A stretch of DNA of 64,000 bases from Neptuniibacter caesariensis (GTDB lineage Bacteria; Pseudomonadota; Gammaproteobacteria; Pseudomonadales; Balneatricaceae). Location: assembly GCF_000153345.1 (NCBI RefSeq), contig NZ_CH724126.1:532493-596492 (forward strand), in the 5' to 3' direction. A model generated the notes under the pieces. The model worked only from the letters and a program-made list of their open reading frames with translations, searched no databases and was not told the DNA's origin. Of the stretch, positions 42,472-51,095 are shown in pieces (positions within the stretch are counted from its first letter, which is position 1; each line of letters begins with the position of its first letter). The position numbers and the translations under genes were made by a program.

Positions 42472-44337
42472 TCAGTGCACTTTGAACTGGCTGACAATCT
42501 GCTGTAAGTAAGCGGCTTGTTTCGCGACCTCTTCACTGGCCTCAGCATTCTGCCCAACCTGTACGCTCGCAGTTTCAACAATCCCCTGAATACGTTCAGC
42601 ATTGTGATTGATTTCACCTGCAACCGCTGTTTGTTCCTCTACAGCAGCAGCTACCTGCGTGGTCATATCCACGATGTGAGTCGCATCCTGCATGATCTGA
42701 TCTAGTGCACTAATACTGCCGGACGCTTCTTCAGCACTTTTATTACTCAGTTCTACGCTGCGATGCATCTGGTGAGCGACTTTGCCGGTTTGATCCTGAA
42801 GGTCGTTGATCATTACTTCAATTTCGGCGGCTGACTCCTGGCTGCGTCCAGCCAATCCTCGCACTTCATCAGCTACCACTGAAAACCCCCGGCCATGATC
42901 GCCGGCGCGTGCAGCCTCTATCGACGCATTCAACGCCAGCAGGTTAGTTTGTTCTGCGATCTCTTTAATCACATCCAGTACGGTGCCGATTTTGGTGCTG
43001 TTCTCTTCCAGAAGGTTTACTGCACCGGCACTTTCCTGTGCATCTTTCGCCAGATTGTTGATGTTGTTAATTGCCATACCGATGATGCGTTGTCCTTCAC
43101 CTGCACTGGATTGTGAATTGTTCGCTGTTTGTGCGGTTAGGTCAGTGTTGTGTGATATTTCGTGCATGGCACTTTCCATCTCACGAACTGCGGCGGAGAC
43201 CTGAATTACCTCTGCTTTTTGCTCTTCTAGACCCTGAGATGTATCCACTGCGATAGAAGAGACCTGTTCGGCAGCAGCGCTCAATTGGATAGAGGATTTA
43301 TTAACCTGGTCCAACATTTTCTGGAATTCACCCATCATGCTGTTAAAGCTGTCCCCCATCGCACTGAGCTCATCGTTCGAGGTGACTTCATAGCGAAGTG
43401 ACAGGTCTTTCTTGTCTTTTGCATCACCCATAACGTTTTTTAGGTTATTCAGGCGCGTTACGATATTTCTTGCAATCCAGAAAGCGATTGCACAAACGAT
43501 CGCGGCAATAATGAGCGCTTTAATGGAAGCGAAGAGTAAAATCGATGTAATTTCCGTATCCAGGATCTGACCGATCTCTTCAGATTGCTCTTTCAAAAGT
43601 GTCTCTGACTCATGAATAGTCTTGCGCATCTCACCTAGCAGGCCTTTTTTGCTATCCAAACCAAGCTTTTCATAATTACTGATCAAGGTTAGGAAGCCAG
43701 TCCGGTATACATTCAGGAGATCTTTGGTTTCTTGCGCGACTGAGCTATCAAAGATCAGGTTATCGACATCCTGAATCAGTTTGCTGAAGTTCTTTTCGTA
43801 TTTTTCCCGGTATTTAAGATCTTTGCGAATCAGAAAGTCTTTCTCGTTGCGTCTTAATTGCAGGATATCGGCGAGTAATTGGTAGTTTTTCTGTTCTTTT
43901 ACTTTTGATTCCGCTCCATGCACAGCCTTTCGCAGATTGCCCCGTAAGCCTTTTTCATGGGTTAAACCAATCTCTTCTTTGAGTTTTACTAACTGGTGAA
44001 ATTTATCCGCATAATTACTGATTACGCCATGAAGAGCTGCGGTTTTCTCGCTGTGAATATTACTTTCAGCAAGGAGCTCTTCTAAACGGGTTATCTGGTT
44101 TTGAAAGTTGGCTTCGGTGGCATCAAACTTTTGTAGATATTTAAGATCATCTCTGGCTAGGAAGTCCTTCTCATGGCGGCGTAAAAGTAACATGCTACTT
44201 TCAAGATTACTGACTTCTGTTTCAGCGTTTTTAAGTGCGCTGACACTCTGCAGGGCAAAGTGCAGAAGCCCATACATAGTGGCAATGGCAATCAGAATAA
44301 ACAGAATAAGCGCAGACAGCTTCGCTTTTATCGTCAT
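42472..44337 (-). CDS. Methyl-accepting chemotaxis protein with duplicated helical sensor domain
   Basis: The 621-residue receptor has one transmembrane helix near 8-28, a periplasmic domain of about 230 residues, a second helix (about 265-290), a HAMP domain, and a signalling domain with the hairpin-tip sequence [20 protein letters not shown]. The sensor part is two copies of one module: LRRHEKDFL (52-60) and LRRNEKDFL (161-169), and [17 protein letters not shown] (124-140) and [17 protein letters not shown] (226-242). This resembles the helical bimodular (HBM) domain of receptors such as McpS, which bind organic acids. The ligand is not predictable. No C-terminal CheR-docking pentapeptide (NWETF type) was seen. 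Confidence 0.92.
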   Translation of the reverse strand: MTIKAKLSALILFILIAIATMYGLLHFALQSVSALKNAETEVSNLESSMLLLRRHEKDFLARDDLKYLQKFDATEANFQNQITRLEELLAESNIHSEKTAALHGVISNYADKFHQLVKLKEEIGLTHEKGLRGNLRKAVHGAESKVKEQKNYQLLADILQLRRNEKDFLIRKDLKYREKYEKNFSKLIQDVDNLIFDSSVAQETKDLLNVYRTGFLTLISNYEKLGLDSKKGLLGEMRKTIHESETLLKEQSEEIGQILDTEITSILLFASIKALIIAAIVCAIAFWIARNIVTRLNNLKNVMGDAKDKKDLSLRYEVTSNDELSAMGDSFNSMMGEFQKMLDQVNKSSIQLSAAAEQVSSIAVDTSQGLEEQKAEVIQVSAAVREMESAMHEISHNTDLTAQTANNSQSSAGEGQRIIGMAINNINNLAKDAQESAGAVNLLEENSTKIGTVLDVIKEIAEQTNLLALNASIEAARAGDHGRGFSVVADEVRGLAGRSQESAAEIEVMINDLQDQTGKVAHQMHRSVELSNKSAEEASGSISALDQIMQDATHIVDMTTQVAAAVEEQTAVAGEINHNAERIQGIVETASVQVGQNAEASEEVAKQAAYLQQIVSQFKVH

Positions 44338-44446
44338 TGGAAAGCTTCCTTTGAACTATATGGTTTTAAGCATCCGTTCTTAGATAATTAACTTCCTGTT
44401 CTATATAAGTTAGTTCAAATATCGCAGCTTAAAAGTGAATCTGACG

Positions 44447-45589
44447 TTAATGTAGGAAAAGTGATAGGAGGTCGTTTAAAAAAAGCCTTCCATGCTGAGT
44501 GGGGGCCAGTCTGTCGGTGCCTTTTTCAAGTAAGCCTTTGCCGCGCGCATTATCAAGTAATGCTGAAACGTCAGTTAACGGCAGGCCTGTCCTCTCGGCG
44601 AAGAGTTCAACTGGAACACCGTGATAAAGTCTGAGGGCATTCATCATAAATTCAAATGCACGCTCTTCCCTGGTGATAGGTTGATCGCCCGTCAATCGCG
44701 TGGTTGACTGCATATAGGCTTTGGGTTGTTTTTGCTTCCAGCGGCGGATGATACGGTCTTCATCGGGCAATGTTATTTTGCCATGTGCTCCCGCCCCGAT
44801 GCCGATATAGTCCCCGAAGCTCCAGTAGTTGAGATTGTGGCGGGATTTAAACTGTTCGCCTTTAGCGTAAGCGGAGATCTCATATTGCGCTAATAGGTGG
44901 TCCGCCAGGAGCTGTTGACCTTGTTCCTGGATGCCCCACAAGGTTTCATCTACAGGGAGTGACGGAGATTTAGAGTAGAACTCAGTATTGGGTTCGATCG
45001 TCAGCTGATACCAGGAGAGGTGATCAGGGTCTAAATCGATCGCTTGTTGAAGGTCAGCAATAGCGTCGGTTTCGGACTGACTAGGCAGCCCGTGCATCAA
45101 ATCGAGATTTAATCGGGGAAAAATCTCTCGAGCTAATGTGGCTGCTCGAACCGCCTCGTCTGATGAATGAATACGGCCCAGGGCTTGTAGGTGGTTATTA
45201 TTAAAGCTCTGAATACCGATTGATAATCTGTTAATCCCGGCATCTTTGTAGCCTATGAACTTTTCTTGCTCAAAGGTCCCAGGGTTGGCTTCAAGCGTGA
45301 TCTCTGCATCCCGCTCGATAGGAATGATTGCGTTGATACCCAGCAGGAGCCTTTTAAAACTGTCTGCCTGGAACAGGCTGGGGGTGCCGCCACCGATAAA
45401 AATGCTCTGAATGGTTCTGCCCTGAGCAAAGTGAAGTTCACTTCGCAGATCTTCAAGCAGACATTCAATGTAGGCCTGTTCTGGGAGCTCTCCACGCTGT
45501 GCATGGGAGTTAAAATCACAGTATGGGCATTTACGAATGCACCAAGGTACATGAATGTAGAGTGAGAGTGGCGGTAGTTGCAGGCTCAT
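44447..45589 (-). CDS. hemW: Radical SAM heme chaperone HemW
   Basis: The 380-residue protein has the radical SAM motif YIHVPWCIRKCPYCDFNSH (C-x3-C-x2-C near residues 16-25). It then has IFIGGGTPSLF, DLMHGLPSQSE, GIQSFNNNHLQALGRIH and a C-terminal winged-helix part. It lacks the fourth cysteine that marks true oxygen-independent coproporphyrinogen oxidase (HemN), so it is HemW, which binds and delivers heme. It lies 4 bp downstream of rdgB in the same direction, as in Pseudomonas and E. coli. Confidence 0.92.
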   Translation of the reverse strand: MSLQLPPLSLYIHVPWCIRKCPYCDFNSHAQRGELPEQAYIECLLEDLRSELHFAQGRTIQSIFIGGGTPSLFQADSFKRLLLGINAIIPIERDAEITLEANPGTFEQEKFIGYKDAGINRLSIGIQSFNNNHLQALGRIHSSDEAVRAATLAREIFPRLNLDLMHGLPSQSETDAIADLQQAIDLDPDHLSWYQLTIEPNTEFYSKSPSLPVDETLWGIQEQGQQLLADHLLAQYEISAYAKGEQFKSRHNLNYWSFGDYIGIGAGAHGKITLPDEDRIIRRWKQKQPKAYMQSTTRLTGDQPITREERAFEFMMNALRLYHGVPVELFAERTGLPLTDVSALLDNARGKGLLEKGTDRLAPTQHGRLFLNDLLSLFLH

Positions 45590-45593
45590 CGTC

Positions 45594-46196
45594 TTACTTT
45601 AAATAGGGGGCAATGGCACGTTTTAGTTCAGCTACGGCCTGGCCGCGGTGACTTAAACGGTTTTTCTGCTCAGGTGATAATCCAGCAGAGGTGATATTCA
45701 GTTCCGGAACCCAAAATAATGGGTCGTAACCAAAGCCGTTTTGCCCTGATGCTTCCTCAACGATGCGTCCTTCCCAGGTCCCCTGACAGATCAGCGGAGT
45801 TGGATCATTGGCATGACGCATAAACACAAGAACACAGCGGAATCGCGCTGTACGTTGCTCAGCAGGCAGGCCGCTAAGCTTTTCAAGAAGCAGGGTATTG
45901 TTTTTCTCATCGGTTGCTCCTTCACCTGAAAAGCGGGCAGAGTAGATGCCTGGTGCGCCCTTGAGAGCGTCAACCTCAAGACCAGAATCATCCGCCAATG
46001 CAGGAAGACCTGTTATTTCAGCTGCGTGACGCGCTTTAATAATTGCATTTTCGACAAAACTTAGGCCGGTTTCATCGGCATCCGATACCTGAAACTCTGA
46101 TTGAGGTAATACTTCCACCCCTAGGTCAGCTAAGACTTCATTGAACTCTTTAAGCTTGCCTTTATTACCGCTGGCTAAAACAATTTTTTTACTCAT
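45594..46196 (-). CDS. rdgB: XTP/dITP pyrophosphatase (RdgB)
   Basis: RdgB removes non-canonical purine nucleotides by hydrolysing dITP, dXTP and ITP to monophosphates. The 200-residue form starts at ATG 46196; the frame extends 11 codons further but lies in the upstream terminator. The signature KIVLASGNKGKLKEFNEVL is at the N-terminus, then ALADDSGLEVDALKGAPGIY and NGFGYDPLFWVPE, the substrate pocket. Its start is just after the terminator of the metX-metW-DUF4426 operon, so it has its own promoter or is weakly linked. hemW follows. Confidence 0.94.
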   Translation of the reverse strand: MSKKIVLASGNKGKLKEFNEVLADLGVEVLPQSEFQVSDADETGLSFVENAIIKARHAAEITGLPALADDSGLEVDALKGAPGIYSARFSGEGATDEKNNTLLLEKLSGLPAEQRTARFRCVLVFMRHANDPTPLICQGTWEGRIVEEASGQNGFGYDPLFWVPELNITSAGLSPEQKNRLSHRGQAVAELKRAIAPYLK

Positions 46197-46209
46197 CGTT
46201 ATTCCGTAA

Positions 46210-46240
46210 TAACAAAAAAGGCGCACCACGAGTGCGCCTT
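46210..46240 (-). terminator. Rho-independent terminator of the metX-metW-DUF4426 operon
   Basis: AAGGCGCAC and GTGCGCCTT (46218-46226 and 46232-46240) form a 9-bp stem with a CACGA loop. Read on the minus strand it is followed by TTTTTTGTT. It lies 18 bases past the stop of the DUF4426 gene. Confidence 0.88.
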
Positions 46241-46258
46241 AGTGGTCGAGAAATAGTT

Positions 46259-46708
46259 TTATTCTTCGTAAAACTTCTGCTCAAACTTAATGGTGTACGG
46301 TGGTTTATTAGGATCAGGCTGGACATCCAGTGCCAGGCGAAGCACCTGATCATCTGTAAAACCAAACTGGCCCAGATAGTAGATCGCTGTACCCTCATCC
46401 ACCTTTTTGAAGTTGATATCCTGAGATTGCTGGATCAGGTTGGTTGCTTTACCTTTTACTGTCGCAGTCACCGCTTTTTTAGTGTCACCTTCAACTTTCA
46501 GTACGGAAACATTCACCAGTGCACGGCGCTTACTGCGCTGAACGCCAACGTTTTTGGCGACATCGGGCTTGATAAAGGTGCTGTTAAAAGCGATGTAGTG
46601 TATTTCGTAATCGCCATAGGCCACATACTGCTCAGCAAGCAGTGGCTGGCTGATCATAGCCAGGCATGAAACAACAGCGGCTGACATCCAACGGAAGACT
46701 TTATTCAT
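46259..46708 (-). CDS. Exported DUF4426 protein
   Basis: The 149-residue protein has a signal peptide (KVFRWMSAAVVSCLAMISQ, cleavage near LLAEQ) and then a single domain of DUF4426 type (YVAYGDYEIHYIAFNSTFI, RSKRRALVNVSVL, KATNLIQQSQDINFKKVDEG). It is predicted to be periplasmic. The function is unknown; in Pseudomonas it also follows metW. The start at ATG 46708 has AGGT about six bases upstream; a GTG four codons earlier would swallow this site. It lies 12 bp after metW. Confidence 0.82.
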   Translation of the reverse strand: MNKVFRWMSAAVVSCLAMISQPLLAEQYVAYGDYEIHYIAFNSTFIKPDVAKNVGVQRSKRRALVNVSVLKVEGDTKKAVTATVKGKATNLIQQSQDINFKKVDEGTAIYYLGQFGFTDDQVLRLALDVQPDPNKPPYTIKFEQKFYEE

Positions 46709-46720
46709 GGTCAACCTCAC

Positions 46721-47311
46721 TTATTTTGTTATCCGGTAGATAGCAATTTCACCCAGCATGTTGGGCCACAGGTGAATCCACCACCGGTGTTGGTGCTCAT
46801 TATCCACAACGGTACGTTCCATAATGTAGATATTCCTTTCTACGCAAAGTCGCTCAAAGTCCTTAAACGTACAGAAATGGGTATTTGGTGTGTTATACCA
46901 AGTATAGGGCAGGAACTTGGATACCGGCATCTTACCGCGAAACGCCAGATAACCCCGGGCACGCCAATGGCCGAAGTTAGGGAAGGTGACGATGCACTCT
47001 TTGCCTATTCTAAGCATCTCGTCGACAATTTCGTCAGGGCGCATCATGATCTGGATGGCCTGGGTCATGATGACGGTATCGAATGTATTGTCTTTTATCG
47101 ATGCGAGGCCCTCTTCAATGTCTTTCTCAATGACATTGACGCCTTTGCGGATACACTCAGTGATATTCTCAGGGCCGATTTCCAGTCCGTAGCCGGTGGT
47201 TTTTTTCTCAGCTTGCAGGTAATGCATCAGCTCGCCGTCACCACAGCAGAGGTCAAGTACACGCTTTCCTGGTTCTACCCAGTCTTTAATCAATTCCAGA
47301 TCAGCACGCAT
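46721..47311 (-). CDS. metW: Methionine biosynthesis protein MetW
   Basis: The 196-residue protein has a methyltransferase-type fold: VLDLCCGDGELMHYL is the SAM-binding-like motif I, GLEIGPENI motif II, and FDTVIMTQAIQ motif IV. It works with MetX in homoserine acylation in Pseudomonas and Corynebacterium relatives, although its exact role is unclear. It overlaps the end of metX by one base (shared A of TAATG type), so translation is coupled. The C-terminal ERTVVDNEHQHRWWIHLWPN is a family signature. Confidence 0.92.
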   Translation of the reverse strand: MRADLELIKDWVEPGKRVLDLCCGDGELMHYLQAEKKTTGYGLEIGPENITECIRKGVNVIEKDIEEGLASIKDNTFDTVIMTQAIQIMMRPDEIVDEMLRIGKECIVTFPNFGHWRARGYLAFRGKMPVSKFLPYTWYNTPNTHFCTFKDFERLCVERNIYIMERTVVDNEHQHRWWIHLWPNMLGEIAIYRITK

Positions 47312-48480
47312 TATGCATTTCCTCCGAAGAATACAGCTTTAGTATCCGCTTCAACTTGCTGCATATACGCCGAAAATACATCCAGGTAGCGGGGAATGGG
47401 GATTAGGAATGCATCGTGCCCGTGAGCGGCTTCGATCTCTGCATAGGATACCTGTCGGTCAGCTTCTACCAAAGCATCGACGATCTCTTGTGATCGTTCA
47501 GGTGAAAAACGCCAATCGGTGGTAAAAGAGATCACCATGAATTTCGCTTTAGCTTTTTCCAATATGCCAGACAGATTACCATCGGCATCTGCAGCTGGAT
47601 CAAAATAATCCAAAGCTTTGGTCATCAGCAGATAGGTGTTTGCGTCAAATGCAGTGGAGAAACGCTCACCCTGGTAGCGCAGATAAGATTCGATTTCGAA
47701 TTGCGGCGTAAAATCATAGCTGATCTGTCCGGAACGAAGCTCTCGGCCAAATTTGTTGCGCATACCATCATCTGATAGATAAGTAATATGACCCAGCATT
47801 CGGGCCAGCATCAGGCCTACCTTGGGCACTTCATCCTTTTCATAGTAGTGACCATTGTAGAACTGGGAATCCTGGCTGATCGCCTGACGGGCGACCTCGT
47901 TAAAGGCGATGTTTTGCGCCGAAAGCTTCGGAGCCGCAGCGATAACCATGCAATGACGCAGGCGGTCAGGGTAGTTAATTGACCACTGGAGGGCTTGCAT
48001 GCCGCCTAAGCTGCCACCAATGATCGCCGCGAACTGTTCAATGCCAAAATAATCTGCCAGGCGTGCCTGGCTTTCTACCCAGTCATTAACGGTAACAATA
48101 GGGAAATCGGGGCCGTAGGGTTTGCCCGTTTCTGGATTTATCTGGTTCGGACCACTAGAGCCATGACAGCCACCAAGGTTGTTCAGGCCAATAACAAAGA
48201 ATTTATTGGTATCAATGGCTTTGCCCGGGCCAATTGCTGAATCCCACCAGCCAGGCTTTTTGTCTTCCATGCTGTGGTAGCCCGCAACATGATGGTTGCC
48301 AGATAATGCATGGCAGATCAGTACGGCGTTAGAGCAGTTCTCATTAAGCTCACCATAGGTTTCAACCATCAGGTGATATTGCTCAAGCGTGCGCCCACAC
48401 TGCAGCTTAAGTGGTTCGGAAAATTCTATTTTCTGTGGTTCTACGATTCCGACTGAATCGTCAGGGATAACATCAGGCAT
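47311..48480 (-). CDS. metX: Homoserine O-acyltransferase MetX
   Basis: MetX activates homoserine for methionine synthesis. The 389-residue alpha/beta hydrolase uses a serine nucleophile in [12 protein letters not shown] (near residue 150), with Asp in [14 protein letters not shown] and His in [11 protein letters not shown] as the rest of the triad. Start: the ATG at 48480 lies at the beginning of family homology; the frame is open 32 codons further but that part has no similarity and overlaps a structured leader. Whether the acyl donor is acetyl- or succinyl-CoA is open: MetX of some MetW-containing gammaproteobacteria uses succinyl-CoA. Confidence 0.93.
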   Translation of the reverse strand: MPDVIPDDSVGIVEPQKIEFSEPLKLQCGRTLEQYHLMVETYGELNENCSNAVLICHALSGNHHVAGYHSMEDKKPGWWDSAIGPGKAIDTNKFFVIGLNNLGGCHGSSGPNQINPETGKPYGPDFPIVTVNDWVESQARLADYFGIEQFAAIIGGSLGGMQALQWSINYPDRLRHCMVIAAAPKLSAQNIAFNEVARQAISQDSQFYNGHYYEKDEVPKVGLMLARMLGHITYLSDDGMRNKFGRELRSGQISYDFTPQFEIESYLRYQGERFSTAFDANTYLLMTKALDYFDPAADADGNLSGILEKAKAKFMVISFTTDWRFSPERSQEIVDALVEADRQVSYAEIEAAHGHDAFLIPIPRYLDVFSAYMQQVEADTKAVFFGGNA

Positions 48481-48808
48481 TGCTTGTCTCGACTCAAAAA
48501 AGAATAAACAGATAAAGTGCGCAAAGCGCAGACAGAGTCGAGCTTCACATCTCGTAAAAGATGAGTACGCAACCAAGAGAGAGTAATGTACGTTCTGTCA
48601 CGTTGGGCGGTCTCAATAATCAATGCTTAGGGTATGTATTAACGCACAGCCTATATCAACGGCATTCGGTCCGTTAGCCTGTAAAGGACAATAGTAACCG
48701 TATTTTCTGCTACGCCAAATAGTTTCCTGAGAAAAATTATCTAATCGAGCCAGTGAGAATGACTATCTGGCAGCTCAGAGAGGCTCTGGCTGTCAGATAG
48801 TGAAAGAG
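48481..48808 (-). promoter_or_regulatory. metX upstream region with a structured leader
   Basis: This 328-base gap lies between metX and yggT. CTCGACTC (48488-48495) and GAGTCGAG (48535-48542) form an 8-bp perfect pair around a loop that itself contains TGCGC-AAA-GCGCA (48518-48530). It lies just before the metX ATG and covers the only GAG-type Shine-Dalgarno there. A short minus-strand frame of 18 codons (GTG 48601 to TGA 48545) precedes it. A 5-bp hairpin (48548-48563) also lies within that frame. None of this matches a SAM riboswitch class that I know. The rest of the gap (48602-48808) holds no evident gene or clear promoter. Confidence 0.45.
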
Positions 48809-49354
48809 TCAGACTACAAAGGCTTTCAATTGTGACTGGATGATTTGTATCACAATAAAGATAAGAATGGGTGATAGGTCTAGTCCGCCAATCGGTGGAA
48901 TCACCTTACGGGCTAAAGCGAAAATCGGTTCGGTGATCTGCTGAATCAGCTGAGGTCCAGGATGGTAGCTGCCAGGGGCTACCCAACTGATAATCACTGA
49001 GCCGAGTACTGCCCAAAAATAGATTGTCAGTATTGCATCGATAACGCCAATGACAGCGTAGAGCAAAACGGCTAGTAAGTTAGGTAACGCGTGCCCGGCA
49101 AAGAGAAAGAGCAGTATTATCACTGCAAACTTGATAACGATAGCGTAAAGCAAAGCTGAAAGATCCAACTTCCCTATGCGGGGAACCGCCCGGCTAATTG
49201 CAACAACCGGAACGTTAGTGATTCTGGCAATTGCCTGAGATATAGGGTTGTAATAGTCAGCATGGGCCATCTGCAGGAGGAAACGCATAATAACGATAAA
49301 TGCGTACATCTCACCCAACGTGCGGATAATCAGAATGATTGGATCCTGTGCCAT
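48809..49354 (-). CDS. yggT: YggT family membrane protein
   Basis: The 181-residue protein has two similar YggT modules, each with a pair of hydrophobic helices and a conserved turn: YYNPISQAIARITNVPVVAI near the N-terminus and PLIQQITEPIFALARKVIPP-like (QLIQQITEPIFALARKVIPP) in the second half, then GGLDLSPILIFI. The family is found in many bacteria beside proC; its function is unclear, with links to osmotic shock and cell division in others. Start at the ATG at 49354 has AGGA seven bases upstream; a frame from 49396 is less likely. Confidence 0.88.
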   Translation of the reverse strand: MAQDPIILIIRTLGEMYAFIVIMRFLLQMAHADYYNPISQAIARITNVPVVAISRAVPRIGKLDLSALLYAIVIKFAVIILLFLFAGHALPNLLAVLLYAVIGVIDAILTIYFWAVLGSVIISWVAPGSYHPGPQLIQQITEPIFALARKVIPPIGGLDLSPILIFIVIQIIQSQLKAFVV

Positions 49355-49453
49355 AACATTTCCTAAGTGAATGAACTGATAGTGAAAAAGGTTCAACTTT
49401 AAAAACAGTATAGTGCCTTGAACAAAGCAGTTGAACCTAAGTCTGTTACGAGA

Positions 49454-50281
49454 TTAAGCGTCGCCTAGTTCTTTTGCTAATTCTTCGGAGCGGTCATTAC
49501 AAGCCTGCAGCGCTTTTTCAAAGGTTGCTGGCAAACCTTCATCCATAAATGTCTTAATTGCCTGCTCTGTTGTTCCGTTAGGTGAGGTTACCCGACGGCG
49601 CAACTCTGCTGGGTCAACATCGCTGGATGATGCCATTTGAGCTGCCCCCAAAGCGGTTTGCAATGTTAGCTTAGTGGCGACCTCTTCGGATAAGCCCAGC
49701 TTTTTGCCCGCTTGGATCATAGATTCCATCACCAGGAAATAGTAAGCAGGGCCTGATCCGGATACGGCAGTCACTGCGTCTAGTTGTGACTCCTCGTCGA
49801 CCCAAAGGGTAATTCCCGTTGCCTTGAGGATAGTTTCAGCAGCGGAACGTTGTTCATCAGATACCTGGCTGTTTGCGTACAAACCACTCGCGCCTGTGCC
49901 TACCAGAGCCGGTGTATTTGGCATGCAGCGGACGATAGCGGTGTTACCTCCCAGCCAACGATCGATACTGGTAGATAAAATGCCTGCAGCGACTGAAATA
50001 ATGACGGGCTGTTTTGCCTGGACCGCATCTTTCATCGCTTCGGTGACCGGTTTAAGAACCTGCGGTTTCACCGCAAGTATTACCGCGTCGGCGGCCATCA
50101 CTGCCTGGTTATTATCCGTTGTGGTCTGCAAACCTTGAACTTTTAAGTCTGATAAACGTTCTGCATCGGGTTCACTGGCCCAGATCTTATTTGCAGGGTA
50201 GCCGTTGCTAATCAGACCACCAATGATTGCCCGAGCCATATTGCCCGCGCCGATAAATGCTAATACAGGTTGTTTATCCAC
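49454..50281 (-). CDS. proC: Pyrroline-5-carboxylate reductase
   Basis: ProC reduces pyrroline-5-carboxylate to proline with NADPH. The 275 residues have a Rossmann motif FIGAGNMARAIIGGL, ILAVKPQVLKPV, RCMPNTPALVGTGASGLY, and the C-terminal dimer signature SGSGPAYYFLVMESMIQAG. The tail ELRRRVTSPNGTTEQAIKTF is the substrate pocket. It lies 10 bp downstream of yggS and 99 bp before yggT in the same direction, matching the yggS-proC-yggT order of Pseudomonas. Confidence 0.96.
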   Translation of the reverse strand: MDKQPVLAFIGAGNMARAIIGGLISNGYPANKIWASEPDAERLSDLKVQGLQTTTDNNQAVMAADAVILAVKPQVLKPVTEAMKDAVQAKQPVIISVAAGILSTSIDRWLGGNTAIVRCMPNTPALVGTGASGLYANSQVSDEQRSAAETILKATGITLWVDEESQLDAVTAVSGSGPAYYFLVMESMIQAGKKLGLSEEVATKLTLQTALGAAQMASSSDVDPAELRRRVTSPNGTTEQAIKTFMDEGLPATFEKALQACNDRSEELAKELGDA

Positions 50282-50291
50282 AGGTCATTCC

Positions 50292-51002
50292 TTAGTGGTT
50301 GTCTGAAGAGGCTATTTTGGGGGGACGAGGACCAAATATGGCTGTGCCCACTCTAACAATGGTTGATCCGGCAGAAATGGCTTCATTCATATCACCAGAC
50401 ATTCCCATTGATAATGTATCTAACTGAGGGTGGCTTTGCTGTAATTCAAGTTGCAGTAAACGCATTTTCTGAAATGCTTCGGCCTGCTCTTTTGGGTCTG
50501 AGCTGGCTTTAGGGATCGCCATCAAACCACGTAAGCTGATGTTCGGAAGTTGACTGATCTGATCCGCAAGTTCAGCTACCTGCTCAGGGGAGCAACCAGA
50601 CTTAGAGTCTTCGTTGCTGATATTTACCTGAATGCAGATATTTAACGGCGCCAGTTGCTCAGGACGTTGTGCAGACAGACGTTGGGCTATTTTCAGCCGA
50701 TCAACTGTATGCATCCAATCAAAGTTCTCAGCGACAGTTCGTGTCTTGTTGGATTGCAGAGGCCCGATAAAATGCCAGCATATATCTAGATCGCTAAGTG
50801 ACTGAATCTTCTCAAGACTTTCCTGAAGATAGTTTTCACCGAAATGGCGCTGGCCTTCTTCATAGGCGCTACGAAGATCATCAGCAGGTCGGGTTTTGCT
50901 GACCGCGAGTAGGGTTATCTCATTCGATTGTCTATTGCTCTGAACGGCGGTGTCTGCGATTTGCTGCCGCACTTTTTCCAGATTCTTTGCTATGCTTGAC
51001 AT
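50292..51002 (-). CDS. yggS: YggS family pyridoxal phosphate homeostasis protein
   Basis: The 236-residue PLP-binding protein is shaped like the alanine racemase N-terminal barrel. LLAVSKTRP holds the lysine for PLP (near residue 36). HFGENYLQESLEK, WHFIGPLQSNKTR and GMSGDMNEAISAGSTIVRVG with the phosphate-binding SxxM are visible. YggS-type proteins keep PLP levels balanced and have no known enzymatic activity. It is divergent from pilT, as in Pseudomonas, and starts the yggS-proC-yggT run. Confidence 0.94.
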   Translation of the reverse strand: MSSIAKNLEKVRQQIADTAVQSNRQSNEITLLAVSKTRPADDLRSAYEEGQRHFGENYLQESLEKIQSLSDLDICWHFIGPLQSNKTRTVAENFDWMHTVDRLKIAQRLSAQRPEQLAPLNICIQVNISNEDSKSGCSPEQVAELADQISQLPNISLRGLMAIPKASSDPKEQAEAFQKMRLLQLELQQSHPQLDTLSMGMSGDMNEAISAGSTIVRVGTAIFGPRPPKIASSDNH

Positions 51003-51056
51003 ATATTTTGTGACCTAAGCAATTGGATTGTAACCCGTATTCTGCTAGAACTTACC

Positions 51057-51062
51057 TATACT
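51057..51062 (+). promoter_or_regulatory. Candidate -10 element for pilT
   Basis: TATACT lies 34 bases before the chosen pilT ATG and matches five of six bases of the consensus. No clear -35 was found at 16-18 bases upstream. Confidence 0.35.
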
Positions 51063-51095
51063 CTAATATAAGCAGTGACGGTTTACAGGAACGCT

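Noticed and set aside
44447-45589. Oxygen-independent coproporphyrinogen oxidase (HemN)
   Set aside because: The fourth cysteine after C-x3-C-x2-C is missing and it follows rdgB, both typical of HemW.
46772-47389. Plus-strand open frame of 205 codons
   Set aside because: It is long but lies opposite metW and the end of metX, both well supported. Long antisense frames are expected by codon bias.
48441-48623. Minus-strand frame of 60 codons before metX
   Set aside because: It is out of frame with metX and overlaps its start; no family similarity. Only the shorter 18-codon frame is kept, as a possible leader.
48481-48808. SAM riboswitch before metX
   Set aside because: I compared the visible stems with the SAM-I, SAM-II and SAM-V layouts that I know and saw no match in conserved sequence or order.
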